Part shown: positions 6,617-15,593 of the stretch, piece after piece
Layout: each line of letters opens with the position of its first letter
Numbering within the stretch: the first letter of the stretch is position 1
Assembly: GCF_009911645.1 (NCBI RefSeq)
Contig: NZ_QWKI01000115.1
Span: forward strand, 1 to 45,121
Source: Pseudoflavonifractor sp. 60
GTDB lineage: Bacteria; Bacillota; Clostridia; Oscillospirales; Oscillospiraceae
Reading direction: 5' to 3'
Length of the DNA: 45,121 bases
Notes under the pieces: model-generated
The model's input: the letters and a program-made list of their open reading frames with translations, nothing else
What the model was told of the DNA's origin: nothing
Database searches by the model: none
Position numbers and translations under genes: made by a program

Positions 6617-9331
6617 ATGAAAAGACGATTTTCTGCGGTGATTCTGGCTCTGTGCCTGACGCTGACGCTTCTGCCCGTCCGGGGGCTGGCTGCTGAGTCC
6701 ACAGAGTACTGGGTCGAGATGTCGGCGGCGGAGGCCCGGACGATGCTGACCGCCGTGGCGAACAAGAGCGAGAGCCGGTATATTGTGTTCGTCTGCTATG
6801 ACGCCGCGACCCAGGCCAACCCTGTCGAGAGCCAGTTTCGCCGGTATGCCAACGAAAAGGGCTACTACATCTACGGCTATCACACCGGCGGCGGCGACCT
6901 GACAGACGTGCTGGCGCCCCTGCTTGAGGGGAACACTGCGCCGACCCTCCCGGTGGCGGTCACCTGGAATCCCTCCACCCGGACGTGCATGGCCAAGGAC
7001 AACGTGAGGACCATGATTGAAACCCCGGCGGTGGAGTTTGCCGGTCTGCTTACGCTGATGGAGGCAAACGGCCTGGAACACGGCTCCTCCGCCCCCAGCG
7101 CCCCCTCTGATCCCGACACCCCGGGCACCGATCCCTCTGATCCCGACAATCCGGGGACCGATCCCTCCGAGCCTGACAATCCGGGGACCAATCCCCCCTC
7201 CGGCGGCAGCTCCATTGCCGGCGTCAGCGAACAGGGGTGGGAGGTGCTCCGGCTGCTGAACATCTACCGCATGAGCTTGGGCCTTCAGCCGCTGTCTACC
7301 TTCGCCGAAGTGCAGGAGGCGGCCAATATCCGCGCCAAGGAGCTGTTCCTCTACTGCAGTCACACCCGGCCGGACGGCAGGGACTACTCCACCGTATTTC
7401 CGGAGGTGGGCCTTCCCCTGAGCAGATCCATCACCAGCTGGGCGGAAAATATCGCTTCTGGCCATAAGGACGCCGCCGACGTGATGGATGGCTGGAAGAG
7501 GAGCCCCGGACATAACGCAAATATGACCAAAGTGTCTGGACGAGTTCACATTGGCATAGGCTGGGACTATCAGACCAATGGGGTCCCCAGTCTCTACGCC
7601 TCCAATTGGGTCCAGAACTTTGTGGCAGCCTATGACTGCTCCTTCACCAATCTGCGCCTCTCCCAGTCTGTTATCGCCGGAAAACCGGGGACAGAGCTGG
7701 AGTCGCTGCTGAAGGAGGCCGGTATTGAGGTCACCACAGACTGTTACCGCCATGGAACGAGCAGTCTGCCCCTGGTGGCCGCCATGTGTGAGGGCTATGA
7801 CCCTGACAATACGGATACTCAGGAGCTGACCGTCACCTACGGCGGCCAGACGGCTACGCTGACCATTACCGGCGGAGACCACGTCCACCAGTGGGACGGC
7901 GGCAGCGTAACCGAGCCGGCCAGCTGTACCAGTCCGGGCCGGAAGACTTACAGCTGCACAGGCTGCGGCGCGGTCAAGACGGAGACCGTTCCTGCCGCCG
8001 GACACCGTTTCACCCAGGAAGCGGATGGGCTGTATTCCTGTGAAGACTGTGACGCCGCTGTTCCCGCCGGCTGGAAGCCCGTCTATGAGGCGCTGACGGC
8101 GAATACTGAGGAAAACAAGCTGTTCTATCCCCACGGCGTGGAGGAGATGGACACCGGCGCGGCGGAGAGCACCGTTGAGCGCTATCTGACAGAACAGGCG
8201 GCGCAAATCGCTCAAAACGCTGGCGCTGAGGATTGCCGCCTTGACATCCTGGATGGACAGTTTACTGCCGGTCGCACAGGATATGAGTACCGCATTGGGC
8301 TGGGTGAGATGGAGACGCCTGAGGTATTTTCTTCCCGGAGCTCTGAGCAGTCCGGCTATGTTCTGGTTACGGAACCCCTGGTCCTGCTTTTGAATTACGC
8401 GCCTGAGGACAAGACAGACTCCAAAGAGGAGACCGACGTGGTGACGCCGGAGGGGAACGTGTCCCAAGGAGAGGCCCCCGGCACCTCCCCCTCTGAGCCC
8501 GACACCCCCTCCGAACCCTCAAGGCCGTCCGGAGGCAGCAGCTCCTCTTCCTCCTCCAGCTCCACGTACTCCATCTCCGCCCCCCAGACGGAGGGCGGAC
8601 GGGTCGTACTAAAACCGGCGTCCGCCTCCCAGGGACGGCGCGTCACGGTTACGGTCCAGCCCGACAGCGGCTACGTCCTGGCCTCCCTGGAGGTGACTGA
8701 CGCCAAAGGCAATGAGGTGGAGCTGCGGGATCTGGGCAGCGGAACCCATGAGTTCACCATGCCCGCCTCCCGGGTTACGGTTACGGCGGTCTTTGAAAAA
8801 ATCCCGGAGGAGCCCGCGCTCAATCCGGCGCCTATGCCCTTTGTGGACGTCCCCAGCGACAGCTGGTTTTACAGCAGCGTGGACTATGTCTGGAAGCACT
8901 ATTTGATGAGCGGGGTGTCTGCAACCCACTTCAGTCCCAGCAGCAAGACCAGCCGCGCCATGGTCTGGACCATCCTGGCCAGACTTCAGGGTGTGCCCGC
9001 CAATACCAGCCCCGCCGCCGCCTGGTATGAGAACGCACGGCAGTGGGCCGTGAACCAGGGAGTCTCCGATGGAACCGCTCCCGACGGGGACGTGACCCGG
9101 GAACAGCTGGCCGTTATGCTGTGGAGAGCCGCCGGAAGTCCCTCCGCTGCGGCAGAACTGAGCGGATTTGGGGACAGCGGCCTGATCAGCGGTTACGCCC
9201 AAGACGCCATGCGCTGGGCAGTGGAGCAGGGAATTATGCGGGGAGCCGATGGTATGCTGAATCCCCAGCACACCGCGTCCCGCGCGGAGGTAGCCGTGAT
9301 GCTGACCCAGTACGTTGAGAAGATGGGCTAG
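6617..9331 (+). CDS. Secreted multidomain CAP/SCP protein with SLH cell-wall anchors
   Basis: A 904-residue exported protein; ATG 6617 has AGGAGG upstream and begins a signal peptide (MKRRFSAVILALCLTLTLLP). In order: an N-terminal domain of unknown type (about 27-155), a Pro/Asp linker encoded by three 30-bp repeats, a CAP/SCP domain (about 205-345) with LLNIYRMSLGLQPL, CSHTRPDGRDY, TSWAENIASG and WKRSPGHNANM, an Ig-like stretch (about 350-415, VTYGGQTATLTITGG), a CxxC-rich segment (CTGCG, CEDCD), a serine run, an InlB-type B-repeat (about 655-735, TVTVQPDSGYVL...), and C-terminal SLH repeats (FVDVPSDSWFYSSVDYV onward) that bind cell-wall polymer. The CAP motifs and SLH repeats are clear; substrate and function are unknown. 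It is flanked by its own promoter and a strong terminator. Confidence 0.95.
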   Translation: MKRRFSAVILALCLTLTLLPVRGLAAESTEYWVEMSAAEARTMLTAVANKSESRYIVFVCYDAATQANPVESQFRRYANEKGYYIYGYHTGGGDLTDVLAPLLEGNTAPTLPVAVTWNPSTRTCMAKDNVRTMIETPAVEFAGLLTLMEANGLEHGSSAPSAPSDPDTPGTDPSDPDNPGTDPSEPDNPGTNPPSGGSSIAGVSEQGWEVLRLLNIYRMSLGLQPLSTFAEVQEAANIRAKELFLYCSHTRPDGRDYSTVFPEVGLPLSRSITSWAENIASGHKDAADVMDGWKRSPGHNANMTKVSGRVHIGIGWDYQTNGVPSLYASNWVQNFVAAYDCSFTNLRLSQSVIAGKPGTELESLLKEAGIEVTTDCYRHGTSSLPLVAAMCEGYDPDNTDTQELTVTYGGQTATLTITGGDHVHQWDGGSVTEPASCTSPGRKTYSCTGCGAVKTETVPAAGHRFTQEADGLYSCEDCDAAVPAGWKPVYEALTANTEENKLFYPHGVEEMDTGAAESTVERYLTEQAAQIAQNAGAEDCRLDILDGQFTAGRTGYEYRIGLGEMETPEVFSSRSSEQSGYVLVTEPLVLLLNYAPEDKTDSKEETDVVTPEGNVSQGEAPGTSPSEPDTPSEPSRPSGGSSSSSSSSSTYSISAPQTEGGRVVLKPASASQGRRVTVTVQPDSGYVLASLEVTDAKGNEVELRDLGSGTHEFTMPASRVTVTAVFEKIPEEPALNPAPMPFVDVPSDSWFYSSVDYVWKHYLMSGVSATHFSPSSKTSRAMVWTILARLQGVPANTSPAAAWYENARQWAVNQGVSDGTAPDGDVTREQLAVMLWRAAGSPSAAAELSGFGDSGLISGYAQDAMRWAVEQGIMRGADGMLNPQHTASRAEVAVMLTQYVEKMG
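7106..7195 (+). repeat. Three 30-bp in-frame tandem repeats (linker)
   Basis: Units at 7106-7135, 7136-7165 and 7166-7195 each encode S-[DE]-P-D-[TN]-P-G-T-[DN]-P. The copies differ by a few bases. The array encodes the flexible linker before the CAP domain, and copy number can be expected to vary between strains. Confidence 0.85.
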
Positions 9332-9360
9332 ATCAGTGCTCGGCTTTGATCCCGCCATAG

Positions 9361-9402
9361 AAAAAGAGGCATACCTGGAGTGCTCCAGGTATGCCTCTTT
9401 TT
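9361..9402. terminator. Strong bidirectional terminator
   Basis: AAAAAGAGGCATACCTGGA (9361-9379) is perfectly complementary to 9384-9402 around a GTGC tetraloop, with the A and T runs at the stem base. It serves the CAP-SLH gene from the left and the REC-GGDEF gene (ending 9536) from the right. Confidence 0.92.
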
Positions 9403-9535
9403 GCGGGCTCAGCGGACGGCGGGGATGAACGGGACTCTGTAACGTCAGTGCGGCCTGGGAGGGAGCGGGGCGTCGGGAGATCACGCCGTCCTCCTCCTGG
9501 ACAGGCGGTTTCAGATGTGGGGCCAACAGTTGGAT

Positions 9536-10462
9536 TCAGGTCCGTTCTCTCCACTGCTCCTTATTTTCACTGTACCAGACCACCTGGTTGCGTCCCATGC
9601 GTTTGGCGTCGTAGAGCATGGTATCTGCCAGCTTCAGATAGGTGGCGTAGTCGTCCTCTGACTTGGGCACCAGGCTGACGCCGCCGATACTGACGGTGAC
9701 CCAGGGGCTGACAGGGGAGTTGTGGGGGATATGCAGCCCCTCGATGGCCTCCCGAATGGACTTGAGAAAGGCGAAGGCAGAGGGGCCGTCGTTGCCCATA
9801 AAGATGGCCACGAACTCCTCTCCGCCGTACCGGGCGAAAAGGTCGGTGGCCCTTCGGAAGCGGGAGGCGGCGGTCTGTGCCACGGAGGCGATCACCTGGT
9901 CTCCGGCGGGGTGGCCGAAGGTGTCGTTGTACAGCTTGAAGTGGTCAATATCCATCATGCAGATGGAGAAGGGCAGCTGGAAACGGACAGCCTCCTGCCA
10001 TCTGATCTGGCACTCCGCCTCGTAACGCCGCCGGTTGGCCACTCCGGTGAGCTCATCCACCAGGGCCTGCTCCCGGAACCTGGTCTGGTAGAGGTAGAGC
10101 TGTACGTGGGTGTTGACCCGGGCCTTGATAATCACCGGGCTGAAGGGCTTGGCAACGTAGTCCACCGCCCCCAGCAGAAGGCCCCGCTCCTCGTACTGCA
10201 CATCAGCCAGGCTGGTAAGCAGAATAACGGGGATGTGCCTGGTCAGCGCAGTGGCCTTCAGGTGCTGGAGCAGGGTAAAGCCGTCCATGTCAGGCATCAC
10301 CACGTCCAGCAGAATCAGGGAGAATCCCCCTTCCTTGGCCCGCGCCAGTCCCTCCTCGGCAGTGAGACAGGTGGTGATCTGATAGTCGCCGCCCAGAATG
10401 GAGCACAGATATTCCAGCTGAACGGTGCTGTCGTCGATAACCAGAATTTTTTCTTTCTCCAT
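9536..10462 (-). CDS. Response regulator diguanylate cyclase (REC-GGDEF)
   Basis: A 308-residue PleD/WspR-like enzyme predicted to make cyclic di-GMP from two GTP. The receiver domain (about 5-120) has acidic residues D10/D11, phospho-acceptor Asp53 (LLDVVMPDMDG) and Lys105 (AKPF). The GGDEF domain (about 130-300) has an intact active site, RYGGEEF (211-217), and the inhibitory I-site RATD (204-207) exactly five residues before it, so product feedback is expected. MMDIDHFKLYNDTFGH carries the metal-binding Asp. It follows a PAS protein by 39 bp on the same strand. No cognate histidine kinase is adjacent; phosphate may come from elsewhere. ATG 10462 has an AGGA-type ribosome site. Confidence 0.96.
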   Translation of the reverse strand: MEKEKILVIDDSTVQLEYLCSILGGDYQITTCLTAEEGLARAKEGGFSLILLDVVMPDMDGFTLLQHLKATALTRHIPVILLTSLADVQYEERGLLLGAVDYVAKPFSPVIIKARVNTHVQLYLYQTRFREQALVDELTGVANRRRYEAECQIRWQEAVRFQLPFSICMMDIDHFKLYNDTFGHPAGDQVIASVAQTAASRFRRATDLFARYGGEEFVAIFMGNDGPSAFAFLKSIREAIEGLHIPHNSPVSPWVTVSIGGVSLVPKSEDDYATYLKLADTMLYDAKRMGRNQVVWYSENKEQWRERT

Positions 10463-10501
10463 AAAAATTCCTCGCTTCGCTTTATGATGGGGAAAACCGT
10501 T

Positions 10502-11383
10502 TTACCTCTCAGGGCCGCGGCGGCTGCCGGTGATGTTCTGGGCCACATAGACGGCGGTTTTGGGCAAATCGTTGGCGCCGGAGCGGGCCAGTACGGCGGT
10601 GGCCCGGACCCGCTCCCAGCTGTCCGGGGGGGCGGCGGGGCCCTCCGGGAGCTTGCGGTACTCCATGGCTACGTAAGACTGCCACCACCGCAGATTTTGG
10701 CGCAGATTCTCCACGTCCATAACCCGCAGGTACTCGGCCCGGTCGTCCGGGTGAACAAAGTGGTTGGCATAGATCTGAAGGGCGGCGGCAAAGTTCACCT
10801 CGCTGCCCAGCAGGTCGCCCACATGGCGCAGCTGTGTGACCGCCCGGAAGGTGTTTTGTTCCAGGTCGATGTAATAGGTCGAGAAAAACAGTGTGCTCAA
10901 GCTGCTGATAATATATTCCCGGTCCTCCAAAAGCTGGAGGCGGTCCTCCTCCTGGCGCTTCTCCTGGGTGATATCCTGGCCCAGGATGTTGACGGCGACC
11001 CCGCTGTCCCGGCGGCTGTAGATGATCCGCTGCTCGATCCAGCATACCGGCTCGCCGGGGCGGCGGTAGAGACAGACCTCCTCCTTAAAATCCTCCTTCA
11101 GCCGGCCGGCCTCCTCCCGCAGGTGCTCCAGCGAGAGGGCGGCCTGCACCCTGGAGACGTCCTCAGGGTGGATATGGCTGGACAGGGCGTTTTGCAGGAA
11201 GCGACGGTAGTCCCCGCACTGAACGATGTCGGGCTGGGTCAGGTCCGCCCAGCGGCAGGCGCCTGTGGCCAGGTCGACGGTATTCATGGTCTTGAACCGG
11301 GAGCGGAGAATGGCGGCCATCTCTCTGTCCGACAGCGTGCCAAGTCCCGGTGTTTTGGCAAGCATAGCTTCGTTGCGTTCCAA
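10502..11383 (-). CDS. PAS-domain sensory protein without an output domain
   Basis: A 293-residue soluble protein with two PAS-like domains. The first (about 25-150) contains SSHIHPEDVSRVQAAL, CWIEQRIIYSRRD and the PAC-like end VNILGQDITQEKRQEE. The second (about 160-285) contains STYYIDLEQNTFRAVTQL, FVHPDDRAEYLRVMD and VYVAQNITG. No kinase, cyclase or DNA-binding domain follows. I place the start at TTG 11383 (MERNEAML), because GGAGGG lies seven bases upstream; an in-frame TTG at 11398 overlaps that ribosome site. It is the first gene of a two-gene unit with the REC-GGDEF cyclase, so it probably tunes that enzyme or its kinase. The partner relation is inferred. Confidence 0.82.
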   Translation of the reverse strand: MERNEAMLAKTPGLGTLSDREMAAILRSRFKTMNTVDLATGACRWADLTQPDIVQCGDYRRFLQNALSSHIHPEDVSRVQAALSLEHLREEAGRLKEDFKEEVCLYRRPGEPVCWIEQRIIYSRRDSGVAVNILGQDITQEKRQEEDRLQLLEDREYIISSLSTLFFSTYYIDLEQNTFRAVTQLRHVGDLLGSEVNFAAALQIYANHFVHPDDRAEYLRVMDVENLRQNLRWWQSYVAMEYRKLPEGPAAPPDSWERVRATAVLARSGANDLPKTAVYVAQNITGSRRGPER

Positions 11384-11437
11384 AATGACTCCCTCCAAAA
11401 TGGAGCGCAGTTCAAAAGCAGGCGCTCCGTTTTCCTG

Positions 11438-11466
11438 ATTATATCATAAAAGATGGGGCAATTCAA
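11438..11466 (-). promoter_or_regulatory. Promoter of the PAS/REC-GGDEF unit
   Basis: Minus-strand TTGAAT (complement of 11461-11466) and TATAAT (complement of 11438-11443) with a 17-bp spacer, about 55 bp before the PAS gene. The rest of the gap to 11657 holds a TATAAT at 11622-11627 that may serve the M20 gene, but no good -35 stands 17 bp before it. Confidence 0.75.
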
Positions 11467-11656
11467 TGAGGGATAAGTAAGAATTCTGCCTCTCAGGCGG
11501 GAGAGCAAGGGGAGAAACAGGACGAAAATATCCTGTTATTTTGGGAAAAATTAGGTGAAGTGCACAAGGCCAAATGATAAAAAACTCCCTTTTACCATCT
11601 AGTATCCAGGGGAAAAATCATTTATAATAGAGAAAACAGTAAAGAGGGGGGTTTTT

Positions 11657-12871
11657 ATGGAACATCCTATCGCAGATCTCCAATACTGCGAGGCAGTATT
11701 CAGCCGGTTCTACGATGTAGGCAGTCTGCCCAGCGGCGGCGTGACCCGGCTGGGCTATACCGAGACAGAGGACGAGATGCACCGCATTTTCACCGAAACC
11801 GGCAGGGAGCTGGGCTATGACAGCATCCAGGACGAGGTGGGCAACACCTTTGTAGGGGACGTGGCCGGGCGGAGCTTCTGCCTGGTGGGGTCCCACCTGG
11901 ACTCGGTGATCGAAGGGGGCCGGTATGACGGTGTGGCCGGCATCCTTGCGGGGCTGATGATCCTGCGCTGGGCCAAAGAGGACAATCTGAACCTGCCCAT
12001 TCGGGTGGGGGCCTTCCGCTGTGAGGAGTCCAGCAACTTCGGCTGCTGCACCATCGGCAGCGGTCTGGTGACCCGGGAGCTGCGCCGTCAGGATGTGGCC
12101 AACCTGAAGGCCAAAAGCGGAGAGACGCTGGAGTCCATCTTCCGCCGCCGGGGCTACAGCCTGAATCCGCCAGCCATCTCCGGCCTGATGGGCTATTTTG
12201 AGCTGCACATTGAGCAGGGCAAGGTACTGGAGGAGACCCGCACCGATGTGGGCATCGTCCAGACCATCGCCGGTCCCCGCCGGTTCAAGCTGTATCTGCG
12301 GGGGGTCGCGGAGCACTCGGGGGCCACTCCCATGGCGATGCGCAGCGACGCCCTGTGCGCCGCCGCCGAGCTGATCCTGGAGATCGAGCGCATCGGCAAC
12401 AAGGAGTCCCTGCACCAGTCGGTGGCCACCGTGGGCGTGGTCCAGAACCAGCCCAACGCTATGAACGTGGTCCCCGGCGAGGTGGAGCTGGGCGTCGACA
12501 TCCGGGGCATCGACCTGGCCAGCCTGGACCGCATCGAGTATGAGATGAAGGACGCGGCCCGGCGGATCTGCGCCCGGCGGCACATCGAGTACATGGAGGA
12601 GAAACTCAGCGAGTTCCGGCCTGTGGACATGAGCCGGGGGGTACAGCTGGGCCTGGAGGACGCCGCCCAGAAGCTGGGCATCTCCAGCCGCCGGATGATG
12701 AGCGGCGCAGGGCACGACGCCATGGCATTCCCCTCTCTGTGTCCCACGGGGATGGTCTTTATCCCCTGCCAGAGGGGGGTGTCCCACAACCGGGCGGAGT
12801 TTGCCCACCTGCCCAGCATCTGCGACGGGGCCCGGGTCATCTATGAGTTTTTGAAAGGAGAGGCGCTATGA
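11657..12871 (+). CDS. M20-family amidohydrolase (N-carbamoyl-L-amino acid hydrolase/allantoate amidohydrolase type)
   Basis: A 404-residue dinuclear-zinc hydrolase of the hydantoinase/carbamoylase branch of M20. Predicted metal ligands are His80 in GSHLDS, Asp91 in RYDG, Glu124 in RCEESSNFG and His184 in ELHIEQG; His220 in HSGATPM and the late SGAGHDAMAF and GVSHNRAEF also fit. The family removes carbamoyl groups from N-carbamoyl amino acids, allantoate or ureido acids, releasing ammonia and CO2. The stop overlaps the dihydroorotase start (ATGA), so the two enzymes are translationally coupled. N-carbamoyl-L-aspartate, the product of dihydroorotase hydrolysis, is therefore the most economical substrate (ureidosuccinase activity). 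The substrate is inferred from context only. ATG 11657 follows AGAGGGGGG. Confidence 0.93.
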   Translation: MEHPIADLQYCEAVFSRFYDVGSLPSGGVTRLGYTETEDEMHRIFTETGRELGYDSIQDEVGNTFVGDVAGRSFCLVGSHLDSVIEGGRYDGVAGILAGLMILRWAKEDNLNLPIRVGAFRCEESSNFGCCTIGSGLVTRELRRQDVANLKAKSGETLESIFRRRGYSLNPPAISGLMGYFELHIEQGKVLEETRTDVGIVQTIAGPRRFKLYLRGVAEHSGATPMAMRSDALCAAAELILEIERIGNKESLHQSVATVGVVQNQPNAMNVVPGEVELGVDIRGIDLASLDRIEYEMKDAARRICARRHIEYMEEKLSEFRPVDMSRGVQLGLEDAAQKLGISSRRMMSGAGHDAMAFPSLCPTGMVFIPCQRGVSHNRAEFAHLPSICDGARVIYEFLKGEAL

Positions 12872-14139
12872 TCCTGATTAAGGACGGCCGCGTTGTGGAC
12901 CCCGCCTCCGGGATGGACGAGGCGCTGGACGTGGTACTGGAGCACGGGAGGGTCAAGGCCCTGGGGAAGTTCCCCCAGACGGAGGAGTATGAGCGCATCA
13001 TCGACGCCCAGGGCAAGGTGGTGGCCCCCGGTCTGGTGGATGTCCACGTCCACTTCCGGGACCCGGGCCTGACCTATAAGGAGGACATTACCACCGGAGC
13101 CGCCGCTGCCGCCGCAGGTGGCTTTACCACGGTGGTGTGTATGGCCAACACCAAGCCGGTGGTAGACTCGGTGGAGACCCTCACCGAGCTGCTGGGCCGT
13201 ATGAGGCAGCTGCCCATCCACGTGCTCAGCGCGGCGGCGGTGACCAGAAATTTCGGCGGCAAAGAGCTCACCGATATGCGGGCCCTCCGGGCCGCCGGAG
13301 CCGCCGGCTTCACCGACGACGGCATCCCCATTGTGGACACCGGGGTCCTCTTTGAGGCCATGAAGGTGGCCAGAGAGCTGGACGTACCCATTAGCCTCCA
13401 CGAGGAGGACCCGGCCCTCATCGCCGCCGCCGGGGTCAACCAGGGGGAGGTCTCCCGCCAGCTGAACTACGGCGGCGCCCCCGCCCTGGCGGAGGAGGCC
13501 CTGGTGGCCCGGGACTGTATGCTGGCCTTGCGCTCCGGGGCAAAGGTGGACATCCAACACATCAGCAGCGGAGTGTCGGTGGAGGTGGTCCGCTCCATGA
13601 AGAGGCTGGGGGCCAGCGTTTTTGCCGAGGTGACCCCCCAGCACTTCTCCCTGACAGAGCAGGCGGTGCTGGAGCGGGGGACCCTGGCCAAGGTCAATCC
13701 CCCTCTGCGCACCGAGCGCGACCGCTACGCCCTGATCCAGGGCTTGAAGGACGGCACCATCGACTTCATCGCCACCGACCACGCCCCCCACAGCCGGGAG
13801 GAGAAGGCCCGGCCCTTGAACGAGGCCCCCAGCGGCATGATCGGCCTGGAGACCGCCCTGGCCCTGGGGATCACCAATCTGGTGCGCAAGGGCCATCTCA
13901 CCCTGCTCCAGCTGCTGGAGAAGATGACGGTGAACCCCGCCCGGTTCTATGGCCTGGACTGCGGCACCTTGAAGGAGGGGGCCGCCGCCGACCTGGTGAT
14001 CTTTGACGAGCGGGAGGCCTGGACGGTGGAGGAGGACAAGTTCCACTCCAAATCCTGCAACTCCCCCTTCATCGGTATGGAGCTGTATGGCAAGGTCTGC
14101 TGCACCATCTGCGGCGGCCAGGTGGTATACGAGGGCTGA
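12868..14139 (+). CDS. pyrC: Dihydroorotase (class I)
   Basis: A 423-residue amidohydrolase interconverting N-carbamoyl-L-aspartate and L-dihydroorotate. The signature VDVHVHFRDPG carries zinc ligands His60 and His62; KEDITTGAAAAAAGGFTT follows, then ISLHEED, VDIQHISSG and the second signature ATDHAPHS with its catalytic Asp. The C-terminal GAAADLVIFD is usual for the fold. The start overlaps the preceding carbamoylase gene by four bases. A DAACS symporter and pyrK-pyrD follow. Sequence alone does not say in which direction it runs: synthesis needs pyrB and pyrE/F, which are not here, whereas breakdown would feed the upstream hydrolase. Confidence 0.95.
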   Translation: MILIKDGRVVDPASGMDEALDVVLEHGRVKALGKFPQTEEYERIIDAQGKVVAPGLVDVHVHFRDPGLTYKEDITTGAAAAAAGGFTTVVCMANTKPVVDSVETLTELLGRMRQLPIHVLSAAAVTRNFGGKELTDMRALRAAGAAGFTDDGIPIVDTGVLFEAMKVARELDVPISLHEEDPALIAAAGVNQGEVSRQLNYGGAPALAEEALVARDCMLALRSGAKVDIQHISSGVSVEVVRSMKRLGASVFAEVTPQHFSLTEQAVLERGTLAKVNPPLRTERDRYALIQGLKDGTIDFIATDHAPHSREEKARPLNEAPSGMIGLETALALGITNLVRKGHLTLLQLLEKMTVNPARFYGLDCGTLKEGAAADLVIFDEREAWTVEEDKFHSKSCNSPFIGMELYGKVCCTICGGQVVYEG

Positions 14140-14185
14140 CACAGGATACAAAAGAAAACGGGAGAGAGAAAAGGAGATTGGATCT

Positions 14186-15529
14186 ATGAAGAATGCAAGC
14201 ACCACAGCCCTGGCAAAGAAGATGACCATTGCGCTGGTATGCGGCCTGGCTGCGGGCCTGGGGCTGATGCTCCTGCGGGAATCCCTTAACAGCTCAGGCA
14301 GCGGGGCCGTCTGGACGACCCTCAACAATATCCTCTTCCAGGATATTACCGCCGCCGGCGCGGAGAGCGCGTTGGGCATCTTCTATATCATTGGCCAGCT
14401 GTTTATCAAGTCCCTCCAGCTGGTGATCGTCCCCATGGTCTTTACCTCCATCGCCCTGGCCATCGGGCAGATCTCGGACACCAGGACCCTGGGGCGCATT
14501 TCGGCGAAAACCCTCGGCATCTTCCTGCTGTGTTCCTTCTTCGCCCTGGTGCTGGCCTGCGCGGTGGGCACCGTGTGCTACAATATGGGTATGTTCAGCG
14601 CGCAGGTGGAGGGTCTGGAGGGGGCTGCCGGCTCCACCGGCTCCAATCCCCTGAATGTGGTGCTAAACATTGTGCCCGCCAACATCACCACCGCCTTTGG
14701 CAGCAACACGGCAGTGCTGTCTATTGTCTTCCTGGCGGTGGCAGTGGGACTGTGTATGAACGCCCTGCCCGAGGAGAGGACCACCCTGCTGAAAAAGCTG
14801 ATTACCGAGGTCAACGACGTGGTGGTGGTCTTCCTCAACTATGTGGTCACCAAGTTCGGCCCCATCGCCATCTTTGTGCTGCTCACCCGTACCTTCGCCA
14901 GCTACGGCATCAACTACCTGAAGCCCGCCCTGGCCTATGTGGTGGTCACCACTGTGCTGCTGTTCCTGTTCCTGCTGGTGGGCTACCCCATCTTTGTTGC
15001 GGTGCTGGCCAGGCAGAATCCCATCATCTTTATTCAGAAAATCGCCAATGTGGCCATTTTTGGATTCTCCACCTCCTCCAGCGCCGCAACCCTGCCCCTG
15101 AACCAGAAGACCTGTGTGGAGGGCTTCGGCGTGGATGAGACCATCGCCTCCTTTGTTCTCCCTCTGGGCATGACCATCAACATGAACGGCACCGCCATTA
15201 TGCAGGTCATCGCCACCGTGTTTATTGCCGGCTGCGCGGGCTATACGGTCACCTTCCCCCAGCTGGTGGTCATCGCTCTGCTGGCCCTCATCGCCTCCGC
15301 CGGGACCCCTGCCGCCCCCGGTGCAGGCGCGGTGATTTTGTTCACCATCCTGTCTGGTGTGGGCTTCACCAACGACGCCGCCCTGCTGGCCTACGCCCTG
15401 ATCCTGGCCATCAACCGGCCCATTGAGATGCTGGTCACCTCTCTGAACGTGGTGGGCGACGCGGTGACTAGCATCTGCGTGGCCAAGAGCGAGGGCAAGC
15501 TGGACGAGAAGCGGTACAACGCCAACTGA
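14186..15529 (+). CDS. Dicarboxylate/amino acid:cation symporter (DAACS family)
   Basis: A 447-residue integral membrane protein starting at ATG 14186 (MKNASTTALAKK) with AAGGAG upstream; the longer open frame into pyrC has no support. It has about eight membrane helices and the family's re-entrant loop motifs: FSTSSSAATLPLN (serine-rich HP1), GMTINMNGTAIM, AGTPAAPGAGAV (HP2) and LAINRPIEMLVTSLNVVGDA (helix 8, substrate-binding region). Known substrates are glutamate, aspartate, succinate, fumarate and malate. E. coli and Salmonella DctA of this family also carry orotate. Position between pyrC and pyrK supports orotate or aspartate/C4-dicarboxylate transport; which one is inference. Confidence 0.94.
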   Translation: MKNASTTALAKKMTIALVCGLAAGLGLMLLRESLNSSGSGAVWTTLNNILFQDITAAGAESALGIFYIIGQLFIKSLQLVIVPMVFTSIALAIGQISDTRTLGRISAKTLGIFLLCSFFALVLACAVGTVCYNMGMFSAQVEGLEGAAGSTGSNPLNVVLNIVPANITTAFGSNTAVLSIVFLAVAVGLCMNALPEERTTLLKKLITEVNDVVVVFLNYVVTKFGPIAIFVLLTRTFASYGINYLKPALAYVVVTTVLLFLFLLVGYPIFVAVLARQNPIIFIQKIANVAIFGFSTSSSAATLPLNQKTCVEGFGVDETIASFVLPLGMTINMNGTAIMQVIATVFIAGCAGYTVTFPQLVVIALLALIASAGTPAAPGAGAVILFTILSGVGFTNDAALLAYALILAINRPIEMLVTSLNVVGDAVTSICVAKSEGKLDEKRYNAN

Positions 15530-15593
15530 GACGCCCCGGTACGCAGGAGTACCGGAACAAATCAATTTGCGAGGATACTCGCGGGAGGAGCTT

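Noticed and set aside
7106-7195. 30-bp tandem repeats as a CRISPR array
   Set aside because: The units are contiguous without spacers and lie in frame in a coding linker.
11467-11656. PyrR attenuator or pyrimidine riboswitch before the carbamoylase-pyrC operon
   Set aside because: No terminator/antiterminator pair or PyrR-binding loop is seen in the short leader.
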